From: Megalonaias nervosa
Lineage: Eukaryota; Mollusca; Bivalvia; Unionida; Unionidae
DNA: 64,000 bases
Assembly: GCA_016617855.1 (NCBI GenBank)
Contig: JAECUM010000840.1
Location: 124,001-188,000, forward strand
Direction: 5' to 3'
The translations under genes were made by a program, and so were the position numbers. Position 1 is the stretch's first letter, and each line of letters begins with the position of its first letter. Positions 7,971 through 18,699 of the stretch are shown here, piece after piece. The notes beneath the pieces are model-generated. The model saw only the letters and a list, made by a program, of their open reading frames with translations, had not been told where the DNA came from and did not search any database.

Positions 7971-8219
7971 GGGGGCCCCGAGTGGCCGAGTGGTCTAAAG
8001 CTCACGGATCACTGCCATCTCATCTCTGTCTGCGTGAGTTCGAGTCCAGGCTCGGCTAACGTGGGTACGTGAGAAAGCCTGCCAGTAGCTTCTCGTGGGT
8101 CGGTGGTTCTTCCCGGGGTTTTCCAGGGTTCTTCCTCCACCATTAATACTGGCCGCCATGTATAGCCTATCTTGTGCTGAAAAATGGCGTTAAACCCTAT
8201 AACAACAACAACAACAAAA
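7971..8219 (+). mobile_element. tRNA-derived SINE, family B, complete with 11-bp duplication
   Basis: The head has RNA polymerase III box A ('GTGGCCGAGTGGTC') and box B ('GAGTTCGAGTCC') like a Ser/Leu-type tRNA. The body contains 'GCCTGCCAGTAGCTTC', and the tail ends in 'ATGGCGTTAAAC' followed by (AAC)n. The direct repeat AAGTTCGGTTG flanks it exactly at 7,960-7,970 and 8,220-8,230. Related, more decayed copies lie at 24,765 and 25,150. Confidence 0.85.
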
Positions 8220-8230
8220 AAGTTCGGTTG

Positions 8231-9845
8231 TTCATGACCTTAGTTCTCGGACTTGTTGAACCTGTATTTTAGTGTGTACAAAGTAAGAAGGACAGTTAGA
8301 TAGACATAGATTGGTTAGGCAGTTATGAGTGTTTGTTTTTAAGTCTGTTTGTTTATATTGTTGTTTTGTTAGATTACACAGGTATACATTATATTCCAAA
8401 ATCTATTGTTATTTTCATTATCTTATTAATATATTCAACAAGTTCACTATATAGTTTTTTGTCTTTAATATTATTAGTGTATAATAAACATTTACCATTT
8501 ACACTTCCGTTTTTACTCTGTATTTTGTTCTTTATTATTTGTCTTTCAGGATCTATTTTTTTACAGTGTAATACCATGTGACTCTTAGAGTCAATTTCCC
8601 TACCACACATTCTACATTTGGGCATATGGGTTATAGTATGTCTTATAAAGGCATTCTCACCCGTCAGCCATTTGTCGTGCAGGTATAGGAACAGCCTGCT
8701 TTGTGTCGCCGCCGATCCTATACCTGCCCAGTTTCTCCAAATGGCTGGCCAATTTAGTTGTAGGTTTTTTAATTCTATATCTTGTTTTTCCTTTACAATC
8801 ATTGATAATAAGGTATTATATGTTTCATTTTCATTTTTTCCCCATATTTCTCTATTGTCTCTATATATGTATAATAAACTTTTTATCCTTCTGTATCTCC
8901 CTGGTGGGGCTAATATTTTAGTTAAAGTATTGTTGTTGTAGATTTCCTTATTAAATCTACATATATATCCGAATATGTAGATGTATATTGCTTCCCACGG
9001 GAGCTTGGGTTTATTATTTAGTTGCTTAAATCTATTTAAAATTGTAGCCTTTTGTTTAATGCTCAAGTTTGGCAGGGCAAACCCTCCTTGTTCCTTCGGT
9101 CTGCATATATGTATTTTCTTAATATAGTGCATTTTGCTGTCCCAAATAAAGCTCAAGATTTTTCTTTCAATTGTTGCAACCATTGCCTCAGTTAGGTGAG
9201 TAGAATTCATCACATGATTTAGCTGACTATACATGTAGGTTTTAGCAACCTGTGTACGGTCTATTAGGTTCACTCTAGTATGCATCCAAGTTTCAATCTG
9301 CTTGTCGATCTTATTCACCAATCCACAAAAGTTTTTATGAGTTGAGTTCTCTCCAAATGTAATTCCTAGTACTCTCACGTGTTTCTTAATCAGGTGTGGA
9401 GGGAGACCAGGGTGATTTTCTCTCCAGTTGCCTATTAATAAAATTTCTGTTTTCTCATGATTAATTGCTGAACCAGAAGATTTGGCAAATTTATAGAATT
9501 CATCTTGTAAATGTTTGAAGGAAATTCCATCTCTGGTAAAGCAAGTGCTATCATCTGCATGAAATAAAATTTTAGATTCTTTCTTCAAATTAGGTATTTG
9601 TATCCCTTGAATGTTAGTATTGTTATTTATATTTATACTCAAGGACTCTATAGATATTACATATAGCAGCATTGATAGAGGGCAACTCTGCCTTACTGAA
9701 CGATTTATTTTTATTTCGCTTGTTAAGGCTCCATTTACAATTATTCTTGAATATATTTTATTGTACATTGCTTTTACCCAATTTATTATGTTTGATCCAA
9801 AACCACATTTGTTTAGAACTTTTCCGTCATGTTCTAACTCTGTCG
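8231..9845 (-). mobile_element. 5'-truncated LINE (L1/Tx1-like) reverse transcriptase
   Basis: A 533-codon minus-strand frame (8,389-9,990) contains a non-LTR reverse transcriptase from about codon 52 onward. Visible motifs are 'GFGSNIINWV', 'RQSCPLSMLLY' (the usual Gly of RQGCPLS is Ser), the catalytic-box variant 'FHADDSTCF', and 'EKTEILLIGNW'. These are followed by a long thumb/connection region and a C-terminal Cys-His knuckle ('CRMCGREIDSKSHMVLHC'). Fingers motifs 0-2, the endonuclease and ORF1 are missing, which is typical of 5' truncation. The first ~50 codons of the frame are not LINE sequence: they are the reverse strand of the histone-like promoter next door. The 3' end is uncertain and may extend down to about 7,640, with the SINE nested in it. 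Confidence 0.85.
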
Positions 9846-9894
9846 CATAGAAGCTAGCGCATCTATATAGGGGATGTGACGTAACATGTAGCTC

Positions 9895-10040
9895 TCTTCG
9901 GATTGGAAGACTGACTCCGCGCCGTGGCTGAATTTTGTAACGCGTGTTTGGATTGGTGAAAAATCTCAATGTTTCGATCCGCTCTTCCACTATAAATAAC
10001 CGCGGTTCACTTCGTTCGCTTTACCTGTTCTCGCCTCAAG
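9895..10040 (+). promoter_or_regulatory. Histone-type promoter and leader
   Basis: In order there are inverted CCAAT boxes ('GGATTGGAAG' near 9,900 and 'GGATTGGTGA' near 9,951), TATAAATA at 9,991-9,998, and a short 40-nt leader before the ATG at 10,041. A CRE-like TGACGTAA lies just upstream at about 9,876. This layout of paired CCAAT boxes, a tight TATA and a very short leader is typical of replication-dependent histone genes. Confidence 0.5.
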
Positions 10041-10262
10041 ATGTGGTTAAACGTAGAATCATCTACTCTCGAATCGTCTATGCTGTTCCGTACAGACTTA
10101 CCCATGTATGTCAAATCATCATGGACAATCATCAAGATCACCGAAACGACTGTTTGGAAACGAAGGATCAATGTGGAGAGACAAGGCTGCCTGAAGAGTC
10201 TCAATCTACGGTCCAGAAGTCAGACGAAGTTTGAGGAAGAGAAGAGATGCCCTCTATGTTAA
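10041..10262 (+). CDS. 73-codon ORF with histone-style control signals, product unknown
   Basis: The ORF starts 43 nt after a TATA box and ends 27 nt before a histone 3' stem-loop, so it occupies the place of a histone coding region. The translation is not a recognisable H1, H2A, H2B, H3 or H4. The two alternative frames are also largely open; the third ends in 'LYVNGMVLT' and stops just before the stem-loop (10,278-10,280), so the true coding frame is uncertain. The product reads as basic and Ser/Thr-rich with a Cys-containing C-terminus. It could be a degenerate or internally deleted histone gene, or an unrelated viral-element gene that uses a histone-type 3' end. The LINE truncation point lies about 190 bp upstream. 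Confidence 0.35.
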   Translation: MWLNVESSTLESSMLFRTDLPMYVKSSWTIIKITETTVWKRRINVERQGCLKSLNLRSRSQTKFEEEKRCPLC

Positions 10263-10289
10263 CGGAATGGTGTTAACATAAAAACCAAA

Positions 10290-10305
10290 GGCCCTTTTCA
10301 GGGCC
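10290..10305 (+). terminator. Histone mRNA 3' stem-loop
   Basis: GGCCCTTTTCAGGGCC matches the replication-dependent histone 3' stem-loop (6-bp stem, 4-base loop). It is preceded by CCAAA and followed by ACTCA, close to the standard flanks. A purine-rich 'CGAAAAGATT' about 14 nt downstream fits the histone downstream element bound by U7 snRNA. The signal is specific enough that chance is unlikely. It implies a non-polyadenylated, S-phase-type transcript end. Confidence 0.9.
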
Positions 10306-10393
10306 ACTCAATTGCCTCGAAAAGATTTGCTCTCTTGCCTAAAAAATTTTCAGTCGATTTTATATTTTTTGTGTGATAGATTTATATTCATGA

Positions 10394-10482
10394 ATATATG
10401 TATGTATGTATGTATGTATGCTGCATGCATGCATGCATGCATGCATGTATGTATGTATGTATGTATGTATATGTCCTATGCC
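10394..10482. repeat. (ATGT)n / (ATGC)n microsatellite
   Basis: Tetranucleotide runs of ATGT change to ATGC and back to ATGT. The apparent Met-Tyr-Val-Cys ORFs over it are artefacts. Confidence 0.9.
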
Positions 10483-10499
10483 TATGTCTATACCTATTC

Positions 10500-11030
10500 A
10501 GTCCCACCCCCTTTTGTCCCTATACCAAAACCCAACCTTTTGTATTGTCGCTATAGTGGCCCAGGGTCCATTTTGTCGCTATAGTGGCTCGGGGGTGGGT
10601 GGTGGGTGGTGGGGGGTGGTGTCTTGTAATGCTAATTCCCATTGTCACTATAACTTTTGTAGCTATACAGGCCCAGGGGGTCATGTAATGCTAATTCCCA
10701 CTGTCGCTATATCGCCCCCTTCACTACTACGGCTAAATGTAAACTATGCAATATATTCATATACAAGTTTCAAAATTGTGCACACAGTTACTGAATATTT
10801 AATTCCAAGTAAATAAATTTAAAAAATAAATAAATAAAACATATTGCAAAGAATACCTGTTAGACAAAATGAAAGTCCTTTGAAATATGCCATGTTTAAT
10901 AACAAATTGTAACCAGTGAGAACAGATTTAAACCTGTTGAAAATATATTTGCATAATATATCTCTCTCATCCACCGTCAATTGAGGCCTAATTTTATGTT
11001 CAAGGATTTAACCCTGAGGCACAACGCCTA
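10500..11030. other. Non-coding stretch with short degenerate repeats
   Basis: It contains imperfect copies of 'GTCGCTATAGTGGCCC' and two copies about 59 bp apart of 'TGTAATGCTAATTCCCA'. No gene is seen. Confidence 0.4.
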
Positions 11031-11033
11031 CTG

Positions 11034-11036
<3 letters not shown>

Positions 11037-11083
<47 letters not shown>
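11037..11083. repeat. (GA)n microsatellite
   Basis: About 23 uninterrupted GA units. Confidence 0.95.
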
Positions 11084-11088
<5 letters not shown>

Positions 11089-11089
11089 T

Positions 11090-12300
11090 TTCAATTATTA
11101 TATATTGATCCGTATCAGATGTCGGAAACTAAGTCCGAGCTCTGTTAATTTAAGACGTGAGAAATTATATTTTCTTTTGAACTATGTACACATTAGATGA
11201 ATGAATAGAACAAAAGGTTGGATATACGCTTAAATGGAAAGAGGAAAAACTGAACGTCAGCTAACATAAACGGTCAGAGCTCACGATCGGCTCCAACGCA
11301 TCCTTTTTCTGGCTGCATATCGTCGTAATCCTCTTCGAAGCTACTCCATGTATTTTTTAGTTACGAGGAACGTGGTGGTTGTTTAATTTAAAAGATATTC
11401 AATCATATATACATGTCATATATACATGTTATGTTATTGTTTATGGTCACAGTTACGATTCTGGTGAGTATGATGTTCGCATCCGTGTACGAGGTTCACT
11501 TCCATTTTGCATAGGCGTAGGGGAGGGGAGATAATTTTTGCCTCACCATATATTTTTGCAATACTAAGATTATACTGACGTTTGTTCTCCTCTTTTTTCA
11601 CGTTTCCTTATTACAAAATAATTACAATGTTTTTCAAAAGATCTTTGATTCTGCTATAATAACGAAATAAACCTTTATTTCTGCATGTTATAGAAATTGA
11701 TTAAAAAGGTATAGAAATCGATTAAAAAGAAAAATAAGAAAGAAATAATTTGGGGAGACTTGAGCTTAATGTAAATTTTGACACAAATTCTACTTAGTCA
11801 GTCTCCGTTCGATTAATTTTGTTCGACCGTATAACTCCTCCAAACAATCTGTATTTATACTGGACAGTATAGCTATCCTTTCCCCCTCTTTCAGAAAGTA
11901 TCCAACTGTGATATATGTGATGGATCCGAATGAGTGCCTTATATGTCTGAAGTATTGCTGTTAGTTTCTAGTAGGTGTCTTGAAGTCGACGAAAAAGTGA
12001 ACATCATTCGCGCTTTTGGCGACAAGTAAACTTTACAAGTATAGTAAGTTTGTATTTTTGGGGAAAGATATATCAGTGCCACTGGACGTACCAACATGGT
12101 AACTACACTTACGTTGACTGGCCAAAAATGTAGCACTCATTTTCTGGGCAAGAGGGCAAGAATACATCAAAATTACGATTTAGACCGGCTGATCACTAAG
12201 GTTGGGCCAATTGTGGTCACACTAAAGAAAATCGAAAATTATGCTGAAGTATACGGTTAATATGCTTAGATTAGAGCACCAAGACTTTTGACATTCAATC
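11090..12300. other. No supportable gene
   Basis: The stretch is mostly AT-rich. The only coding-like patch is a 23-codon minus-strand acidic string at 11,274-11,342 ending in TGA. It has no convincing splice acceptor, so I do not call it an exon. Confidence 0.3.
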
Positions 12301-12353
12301 ATTGTAGTATAAGAAAAACAACAAACTGGGATAAATGCGAAACATTTTTCTTA

Positions 12354-12413
12354 CATGTATGTATGTATGTATGTATGTATGTATGTATGTATGTATCTAT
12401 GTATGTATGTATG

Positions 12414-12444
<31 letters not shown>

Positions 12445-12463
12445 TAACAATAAGCCTCTCACA

Positions 12464-12508
<45 letters not shown>
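12354..12508. repeat. (ATGT)n then (GT)n microsatellites
   Basis: About 22 ATGT units with one ATCT variant (12,354-12,442) are followed after a short spacer by about 20 GT units (12,466-12,508). The ORF across them is an artefact. Confidence 0.95.
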
Positions 12509-12510
<2 letters not shown>

Positions 12511-12929
12511 TTTGTCGTTTTCTCAGATATTCTGATATTTTCTTCCTAAATTTCAGAAGGAATTTAGGATTTATTGCATAAAAGAAAATGTTTGTCTTCG
12601 TGTTTGTGAATCTGTACAGATTCTAATATATTTTTTAAAACAGACTAAAATTTGTAAAATGTTTTTTTCACATATGAGAAATGTGAATTAGTATTTCACG
12701 TGATTTGTGTGAAAATAAGAATTAATGCTTTAACGGCTAGAAAAAGAAGCTTACCATTAGCAATAGTTTCAGTTCGCTAAAAGTAAGAAGAAATGTTTTG
12801 AAGTTTTCCTTGGATCATTTAAAAATAGAATAATCTCCCCCCCCAACCCCCCCCCCAAAAAAAATAAAAACAAACAACAAATGTCATTGACCATAAAAGT
12901 CAATGGGATTTCCAAACAATGGAGTTAAT

Positions 12930-13008
12930 TTGCAGTCCATTATCCCGGACTTCAAGCGGACCGGTCGTATGTTCCGGTTTGTGAAACATACGTCGCTTCC
13001 TATCAAAC
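12930..13008 (+). promoter_or_regulatory. CHRAC1 promoter/5' UTR region
   Basis: There is no TATA box. The sequence becomes GC-richer, with 'GTTCCGGTTTG' and 'CGCTTCCTA' (ETS-like cores), and ends in AAACATGGCGG. That places the start codon in the YY1-type context common in TATA-less housekeeping promoters. The exact transcription start cannot be read from sequence. Confidence 0.4.
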
Positions 13009-13137
13009 ATGGCGGACAAAGACGAAAGTCTTCAAACGTGCACGTTGCCTCTTTCTAGAGTGAAGACAATTATGAAAAGTTCACCTGATGTCAGCTGTAT
13101 CAGCCAAGAAGCTTTATTTCTTGCGGGCAAAGCTACC
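13009..13137 (+). CDS. CHRAC1: CHRAC1 (chromatin accessibility complex subunit 1), exon 1
   Basis: The exon encodes the first 43 residues, beginning 'MADKDES'. The segment 'LPLSRVKTIMKSSPDVSCIS' followed by 'QEALFLAGKAT' is the start of the histone fold of CHRAC1/CHRAC-15, a small NF-YC/H2A-like subunit. It pairs with POLE3 in the ISWI-ACF1 chromatin remodeller in the nucleus. The exon ends after GCT ACC at a GTACGT donor (13,138), phase 0. The ATG lies in AAACATGGCGG and is the only sensible start. Joined with exons at 15,455 and 21,910 the frame is 330 nt, i.e. 109 residues plus stop, slightly shorter than the vertebrate protein (about 131). The difference lies in the acidic tail. Confidence 0.9.
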
Positions 13138-13997
13138 GTACGTACTTTCTCTGTCTCGCTTGCTCTCTCGCGATTGCCACAGTACAACGACAATAACAAT
13201 GAAACTACTACACCGCTGTCTAGTCCTATAACGTAAGACACAGGTGCTCGACGCGAGCTTGATGTTAAGAAAAAAAAAAACAATAATCTGAATGAAAAAA
13301 AAATCATACAGTGTGACAAAAATACCTCAGATTACCCCCATGACCCGTTCTGACATTGGACACTCTCAATCATACTATATAAGAGACAGGTACGTAACTT
13401 CCAAGTACTTCGTTCCACCCATGACCATCGATTTCCTTCTGCTATTTCCGTCTTTAAAGGCATACGACCATATTCTATGGCTTGTTTTACTCCTTAGATA
13501 TTTTTCTATCCATCAAGCCATCATTGACTATTCTGCGTTGCACCAAACTGAAGTTACGGGCTCCGAAACGTGCGAATTTCGCGAATTTTGTCTTTAGATT
13601 AGTATATAGATTCCAATGGGTTTGGAATATAGATTACAGTAGGCATTGGGCCAGTATGTAGATTACAGTAGGCATTGGATCAGTATATAGACGCCAATAG
13701 GAAATGCATATCTAAATATTTTTTGTCTTGCATTTTAATGACAATACATGATACATGTACATAACTTTTCTGTTGGCCATGATGGTATCATCAACAATGA
13801 CATATATATTAAGGTCCTGTAAGGCAAAAAAAAAATGTGTTTCCAGACGACCTACTCTCCCTGTTTCTCATTGCCGACCCTAGCATTTTTTTCCTCCTGG
13901 TGAAAAAAAAATCACTTAAAATTGCATTAAATATATATAATGTTTGGATAAAAAAAAAACGACTTGCCAACCATAATTTTAAAACCAGTACAATAAA

Positions 13998-14070
<73 letters not shown>

Positions 14071-15454
14071 ACCCAATAACATTCAAAACTCCCATATTTC
14101 TATATTGGTTGCTGTATACTGTGTTCAGGGCAGCATTTGTATCCATAGTGTATGTCTGTGATTTTTACCCATATATGCTTGGAATTCCTGTCTTTATGGG
14201 CAGAAGGCTTTGTGGCATCATTGTCAACAATATTAAGGGGCTGGGTGAAAGTTTTTGTAAGCCACATTATACAGCATCATTGCTGGATGAAATTTTGTGT
14301 CTTATGTTTGTGTCATGGTGTACTAGGAGTTTTGTTTTGCCTGTGTAAACACAGAAAATGTGGCTTTATTTTCAGAAATGTTCAGGTGTTGTGAAACGTT
14401 TAGAAGGTCACATAATGTATTATCAGTCGCAGATTCAAATGAAATTGTACTATCAAATGTTTGATCAATTTTTTACTAGGACTTCCTGTCTCTCCAGAAT
14501 ATTCAGAAAGCTGGTAGCTTGTGGTAAAGATGTTCAAATGTTGTTTGAAAGTTTTTATAAAAGTCTCATGTTTTCAACAACACTTGAATCTTTGGAATGT
14601 TGTTACTGTATGTCTTAATCATGTTTATCCTTTGTACTCCAGTTGCAATGTATTGGCTGTTAAGGGAATGTAAACTGGATAATACAGTTTCAGAAATACT
14701 CCCTTTTCTATGACTGAACTAATTATAGGAAGATAATTACAGAAGGGTAATTTATAAACCTAGACTGGTACAAATATGACTTTGATAGACATAAAATATC
14801 CACCATAAACAACAATGACTATACTTTTTACACTTTGTGAAATATACATGTGTATGATTTATAGCTCTAGTGGTACATCTTTATTTTCCCTGTCATTGTT
14901 TCCAGGAGTGATGATATTGACTTTGCCATTGTCATTGTCTCCAGCATTGGTAATATTGACTTTGCTACCATCATAGTTTCCAGTGGTGATGATATTGATT
15001 TTACTACCATCATTGTAGTGATAATTTTGATTTAGCTATTGTCATTGTTTCCATTAGTCATGATGTTGACTTTTCTATGTTCAGTATTCCATACAAATTA
15101 CATGCATATGAATCCAGTTTAAAAATACTGGTACTGCTTTAAAAACAATAGGCATCCTTACTCTAGAAATGGGTACAATATGATTCAAATTACCTTCAGA
15201 AACAGGACAAGACTATCACAAGCCTACCATTTCATGCATCAGTGCTACTGAAACTAGTAGGTACATACTGTTATTGCAAATTGAGCTTAATGGTGTGATC
15301 ATTGCAAGTATCCATAGTCTTTCGTGGTTTATGTGTCTCTTATTTACATGTATCATGGTCAGAAGCTGAATAACAGCCTTTATACATTCAAGATTTTGCT
15401 TTTGAAGTATGAAAACTCAGTGACTTGTCATTGACCATTTTTTTTTATTTTCAG
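13138..15454 (+). other. CHRAC1 intron 1
   Basis: GT-AG intron. It carries a (CA)n-(TA)n microsatellite at about 13,997-14,066 and a 39-bp minisatellite at 14,893-15,060. ORFs in it (for example 14,109-14,618) show no family resemblance. Confidence 0.7.
14893..15060. repeat. 39-bp tandem repeat, about four copies
   Basis: Units start with 'TCATTGTTTCC' or 'TCATAGTTTCC' and contain 'GATATTGACTTTGC'. Starts at 14,893, 14,932, 14,971 and 15,010 are exactly 39 bp apart. Confidence 0.75.
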
Positions 15455-15575
15455 GAACTTTTTATTCAAAGTCTGGCTCAGGTATCCCTGGAGAAAAGCA
15501 TGGACAAGAAATCCTTGCAGTATAGAGACCTAGCTGAGGTGGTGAACTCTATAGACACCCTCCAGTTTCTGCAAG
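15455..15575 (+). CDS. CHRAC1: CHRAC1, exon 2
   Basis: The exon is preceded by a T-rich tract and CAG, and ends before GTACAG. It continues exon 1 in phase 0 with 'ELFIQSLAQVSLEKS', then 'LQYRDLAEVVNS' and 'LQFLQ'. This completes helices 2 and 3 of the histone fold ('Y-x-DLA-x-V' is the usual CHRAC1 signature). The length of 121 nt leaves one base (G) to be completed by exon 3. Confidence 0.9.
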
Positions 15576-15749
15576 GTACAGGGTTCATTTACACAGTAGC
15601 AAGTAGAAAATAGGCACCTTTTTGGCTCTACTGGTCATAGATTAGAAGAGCTTATCAGATGGTCTTTTGCCTGACCATCCATTAACACAAGTTTGTTATC
15701 ACTACTCCTCCTAAACTACTTCGAGGGTTGCCAGGAAACTTTACACACA

Positions 15750-16250
15750 GAAAACCATTGTCTAGTTGGACCTGAATGAAAATGGTGTTGCTTACACATC
15801 CAGTTTGGCCATCATGGTGGCCATTTTGAATATCTTGTTACCACTACTTAAACTGAACAGATTGTCATATCAGGATCGGGTTTTCACTTACAAATATTTC
15901 TTATGATGTCTAGTTGGTCCGAAATAAAAATGGCACCAATCTGATGTACACTTTGGCCACAATAGTGGCCATCTTGAAAGTCTTGTTATTGCTATTTCTC
16001 CCATATGGATAGTCATATCAGGATGGATTTTTTTTTTTAAGCCTCCTTCTGATGTTTGATTGGTCCTAATTTGTACCAGTCTGACTTTCAGTATGGCTGC
16101 TATGGCAGCCCTCTTGAAATTCTTGTCACAACAGTTCATGAAGAGAAAGCCATAATGACATGGGGTTTCCACCACAAGACTTATAATGTCTGGTTGCTCT
16201 TAAATGAAAATGGCACCGATCGGACTCCAGTATGGCCACCATAGCAAATT
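15750..16250. repeat. Degenerate ~155-bp monomers (family R1), about four units
   Basis: Each unit contains a version of 'GTCTAGTTGGTCC', then '(A)AAATGGCACCAATCTGA', then 'GGCCATCATGGTGGCCAT', then 'TCTTGTTA', then 'TCATATCAGGAT'. Reverse-orientation members occur at about 33,000-33,330, 35,080-35,420, 36,800-36,960 and 47,040-47,240. Confidence 0.6.
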
Positions 16251-16259
16251 CACTTTCAT

Positions 16260-17500
16260 TATGCCATTAAAATGTGTGCTGCCATCCACCCAGAATGAGA
16301 GAGAAGTAGATAAATAAACAGTGTGGCAATTAAGAGACATAAAACAAAACCAACCTAAATCCAACTCACAGATCGGCTTTAATGGTCACAATACACTTTT
16401 GTTTTTTTTTGTCGAGATATCAATGAGAGAGGGAAGAAAATAGAAAAATTTGCCATAAAACACAATTTTTGCTTATTTAATGTTAAGTCATATGATCCTA
16501 CATGTCCTTGGGTCTGACCATCTGTAATCCATCTTTTATTTGACTGCTGTTGGGAAGTTAGTGGAAATATGTGTGGTATTGATCACTTTCCAATATACTG
16601 ATGAAGTCATATTCCCAAACCTCAAGTTCTAGAGCAAACGTTGAAACTGAAATGGCAGATTGGGAAATATTGAAATCCCTCTGAGAACAAAATTTCACAG
16701 ATGGGCATTTACAGCTTTTATGGGCTTACCTTTTAGAAACATAAAAAATAGCTTTTTGCAAACTTAAATGGCATCACTAGTTAAGTCTGTACCATAATCT
16801 GCTATAAAAAGATTACTAGTCTGAAAAATTCTGGTAACTAATAATTTAAAAATGGTAACAGACAGAGTCTGATGTTAAACTGTTATTATTTGTATTTGAC
16901 TAACAGTATGCTTTGCATTCAATCCTGTGGGGACAAATACCCCAAGTTTTAAATGCTTAATTTTCACATCAGATTTGTTATGGGTCAATGGTCATTGTAT
17001 CCCATCATCTACAAAATAACATTTGCAAGATAACTGTCAGTTTTCCTTTTCGAAATGTTGCTTGTCAGAGCATTGCTGTCTTGAACTTGTAACTCACATA
17101 ACAGGAGAGACAAATTAAATATTTAACTGATGTTTTTTTAATAATTATCTGGATAATAATTAATATAAATCTATTACAACTACTTAATGAATCAGCATCA
17201 ACAGCAGCCATCTTTTGGTTAAGATGTGTCCATTTATCATATGCTCGTAATCCATCAAGTGACAACTAACATTACATTACGAATATGCAAATATTCTCAT
17301 GTCAAACATGTTCTTAATATTTTTTAAGATGTTAGTGACCGTTTACAATAAGTACAAAACAACAATGATACATTATTGTTTTGTGTTCCATTAAACTGGT
17401 ATTAAAACTTCATCAGGGTAGAAAATAAAACTCGTGTAACAAGGATGGACAAAAAAATTTTTATTTCTCTATTTAAAATTTATAAAATACTTGGGAGCCA
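16260..17500. other. CHRAC1 intron 2, first part, no gene seen
   Basis: AT-rich single-copy-looking DNA. No supportable ORF or repeat was recognised by eye. Confidence 0.5.
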
Positions 17501-17529
17501 GCCATTGACGGGTTTGGTGCTGGAAGTAG

Positions 17530-17634
17530 CTACACTACATCTGTTAATAATATTTTGTATTCAGCTTCTTCACTGCTCATTAATTTGCCAACTTCCTTGA
17601 CAAATTTGGCCACCAGTGGTAATTCTGATGTAAT
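17530..17634 (-). CDS. Terminal coding exon of an unidentified minus-strand gene nested in CHRAC1 intron 2
   Basis: On the minus strand a TTTCTAG acceptor is followed by 34 codons and TAG (17,530-17,532). The protein is helix-like: 'ITSELPLVAKFVKEVGK', then 'SSEEAEYKILLTDVV'. It joins in phase 0 to a candidate exon at 18,612-18,647, giving a continuous amphipathic tail. I do not recognise the protein. Codon use and the clean splice site argue for a real exon. The absence of a clear first exon and the short length argue for caution; it could also be a relic of a duplicated gene. Confidence 0.5.
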   Translation of the reverse strand: MTSELPLVAKFVKEVGKLMSSEEAEYKILLTDVV

Positions 17635-18611
17635 CTAGAAACAAATACTTTTGTACAAATTACAGTGTATTAATTATTTAGTATGTTGGATCTGTAATGT
17701 ATTAGTACATGTATATATTTTCAAATATTAATACAGTCCTATATTCATATTTTGTTGCATTATTTTCAGTTACAGTATATAGTATTGATTCTTTATGCAC
17801 CTGGCTTTCATGTATGCTGTGTGGCATGCCAACTTGCTCAGGGTGACTTCTGAACTAAGCACTTGATGTCAAAGGAAACTTTTTGGTCCTTATTGTTGAT
17901 CTGATGCTGCTGTTGCTATAAAGTCTCTTGACAGTACTCAATCAATGTAAATTCTTTCAAAATCTGATTTTAATCAAAGCAGTGTTATAGTCTGTAACTT
18001 TCCAGACAAAAGACAAGAATCACGTTACTATGACTGCCAGTTCTGTTCCATGATGGTATGTGAGATGCACATATGTTAATTAGAAGTAATCAGAGTATAT
18101 TAATTGGAACTGCAGTATTTATTTTAGTTTAATTAAGTGCTTGTGAGTGCTATCTTCTTAAAATAACATTACACAAAAATTACTAAACAGTAATCAAGAT
18201 TTTTGACTGCTGTTCCATCAGTGTCATGTGATTTGCACACACATTGATCAGAAATAAGACTTTTGATTGTAATGCAAAAAGACCAAATGTCAGTATTAGG
18301 GCTATTCTCAGGCATGCCAATAGGATAAATTGGTATAGAATTTCAGTTATGTTTATTAACATTACAGTTGTTTATACTCAAGAACATAACATGGGCGGTC
18401 CATAAATCTTACATAAGACTGGTTTCGATGTCAATCATAAACGACCATCTTGAGAGGGCAGAGAAAATGCTAGTGTTTTCTCATTGAGTTTTTTTTTTTT
18501 CATTTTAATTGTCATCATGTATTTTTAATTAAAGATAAACAACTTATGTTCAGTCTATTTGCTACCCATTTAAAGACTTTTTTTTATTTTGTCACATATC
18601 ATGTAACTTAC

Positions 18612-18647
18612 CAGCTCTAAACTGTCATGTAACATCCCTACAGACAT
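18612..18647 (-). CDS. Candidate upstream exon of the nested minus-strand gene
   Basis: The minus strand reads a 36-nt open segment, 'MSVGMLHDSLEL', ending at a perfect donor CTG|GTAAGT. It joins in phase with the exon at 17,634. Either it starts with its own ATG, giving a 46-residue protein, or it follows an AAAG acceptor with a poor pyrimidine tract. Upstream frames are closed, which slightly favours the ATG reading. Confidence 0.35.
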
Positions 18648-18699
18648 CTTTAGCAAACATCCTCATCAGCTGTAAACATCCTCTGATCCATTCCATGAT

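Noticed and set aside
8389..8941. Plus-strand hydrophobic ORFs (8,333-8,581 and 8,618-8,941)
   Set aside because: They are antisense to the LINE reverse transcriptase, which has clear family motifs.
11274..11342. Possible terminal exon on the minus strand ('FEEDYDDMQPEKG' then stop)
   Set aside because: The composition is coding-like, but there is no pyrimidine tract or clear AG acceptor, and no partner exon was found.
14109..14618. Overlapping plus-strand ORFs in CHRAC1 intron 1
   Set aside because: Cys/Phe-rich translations without a family signal, lying wholly inside a well-defined intron.
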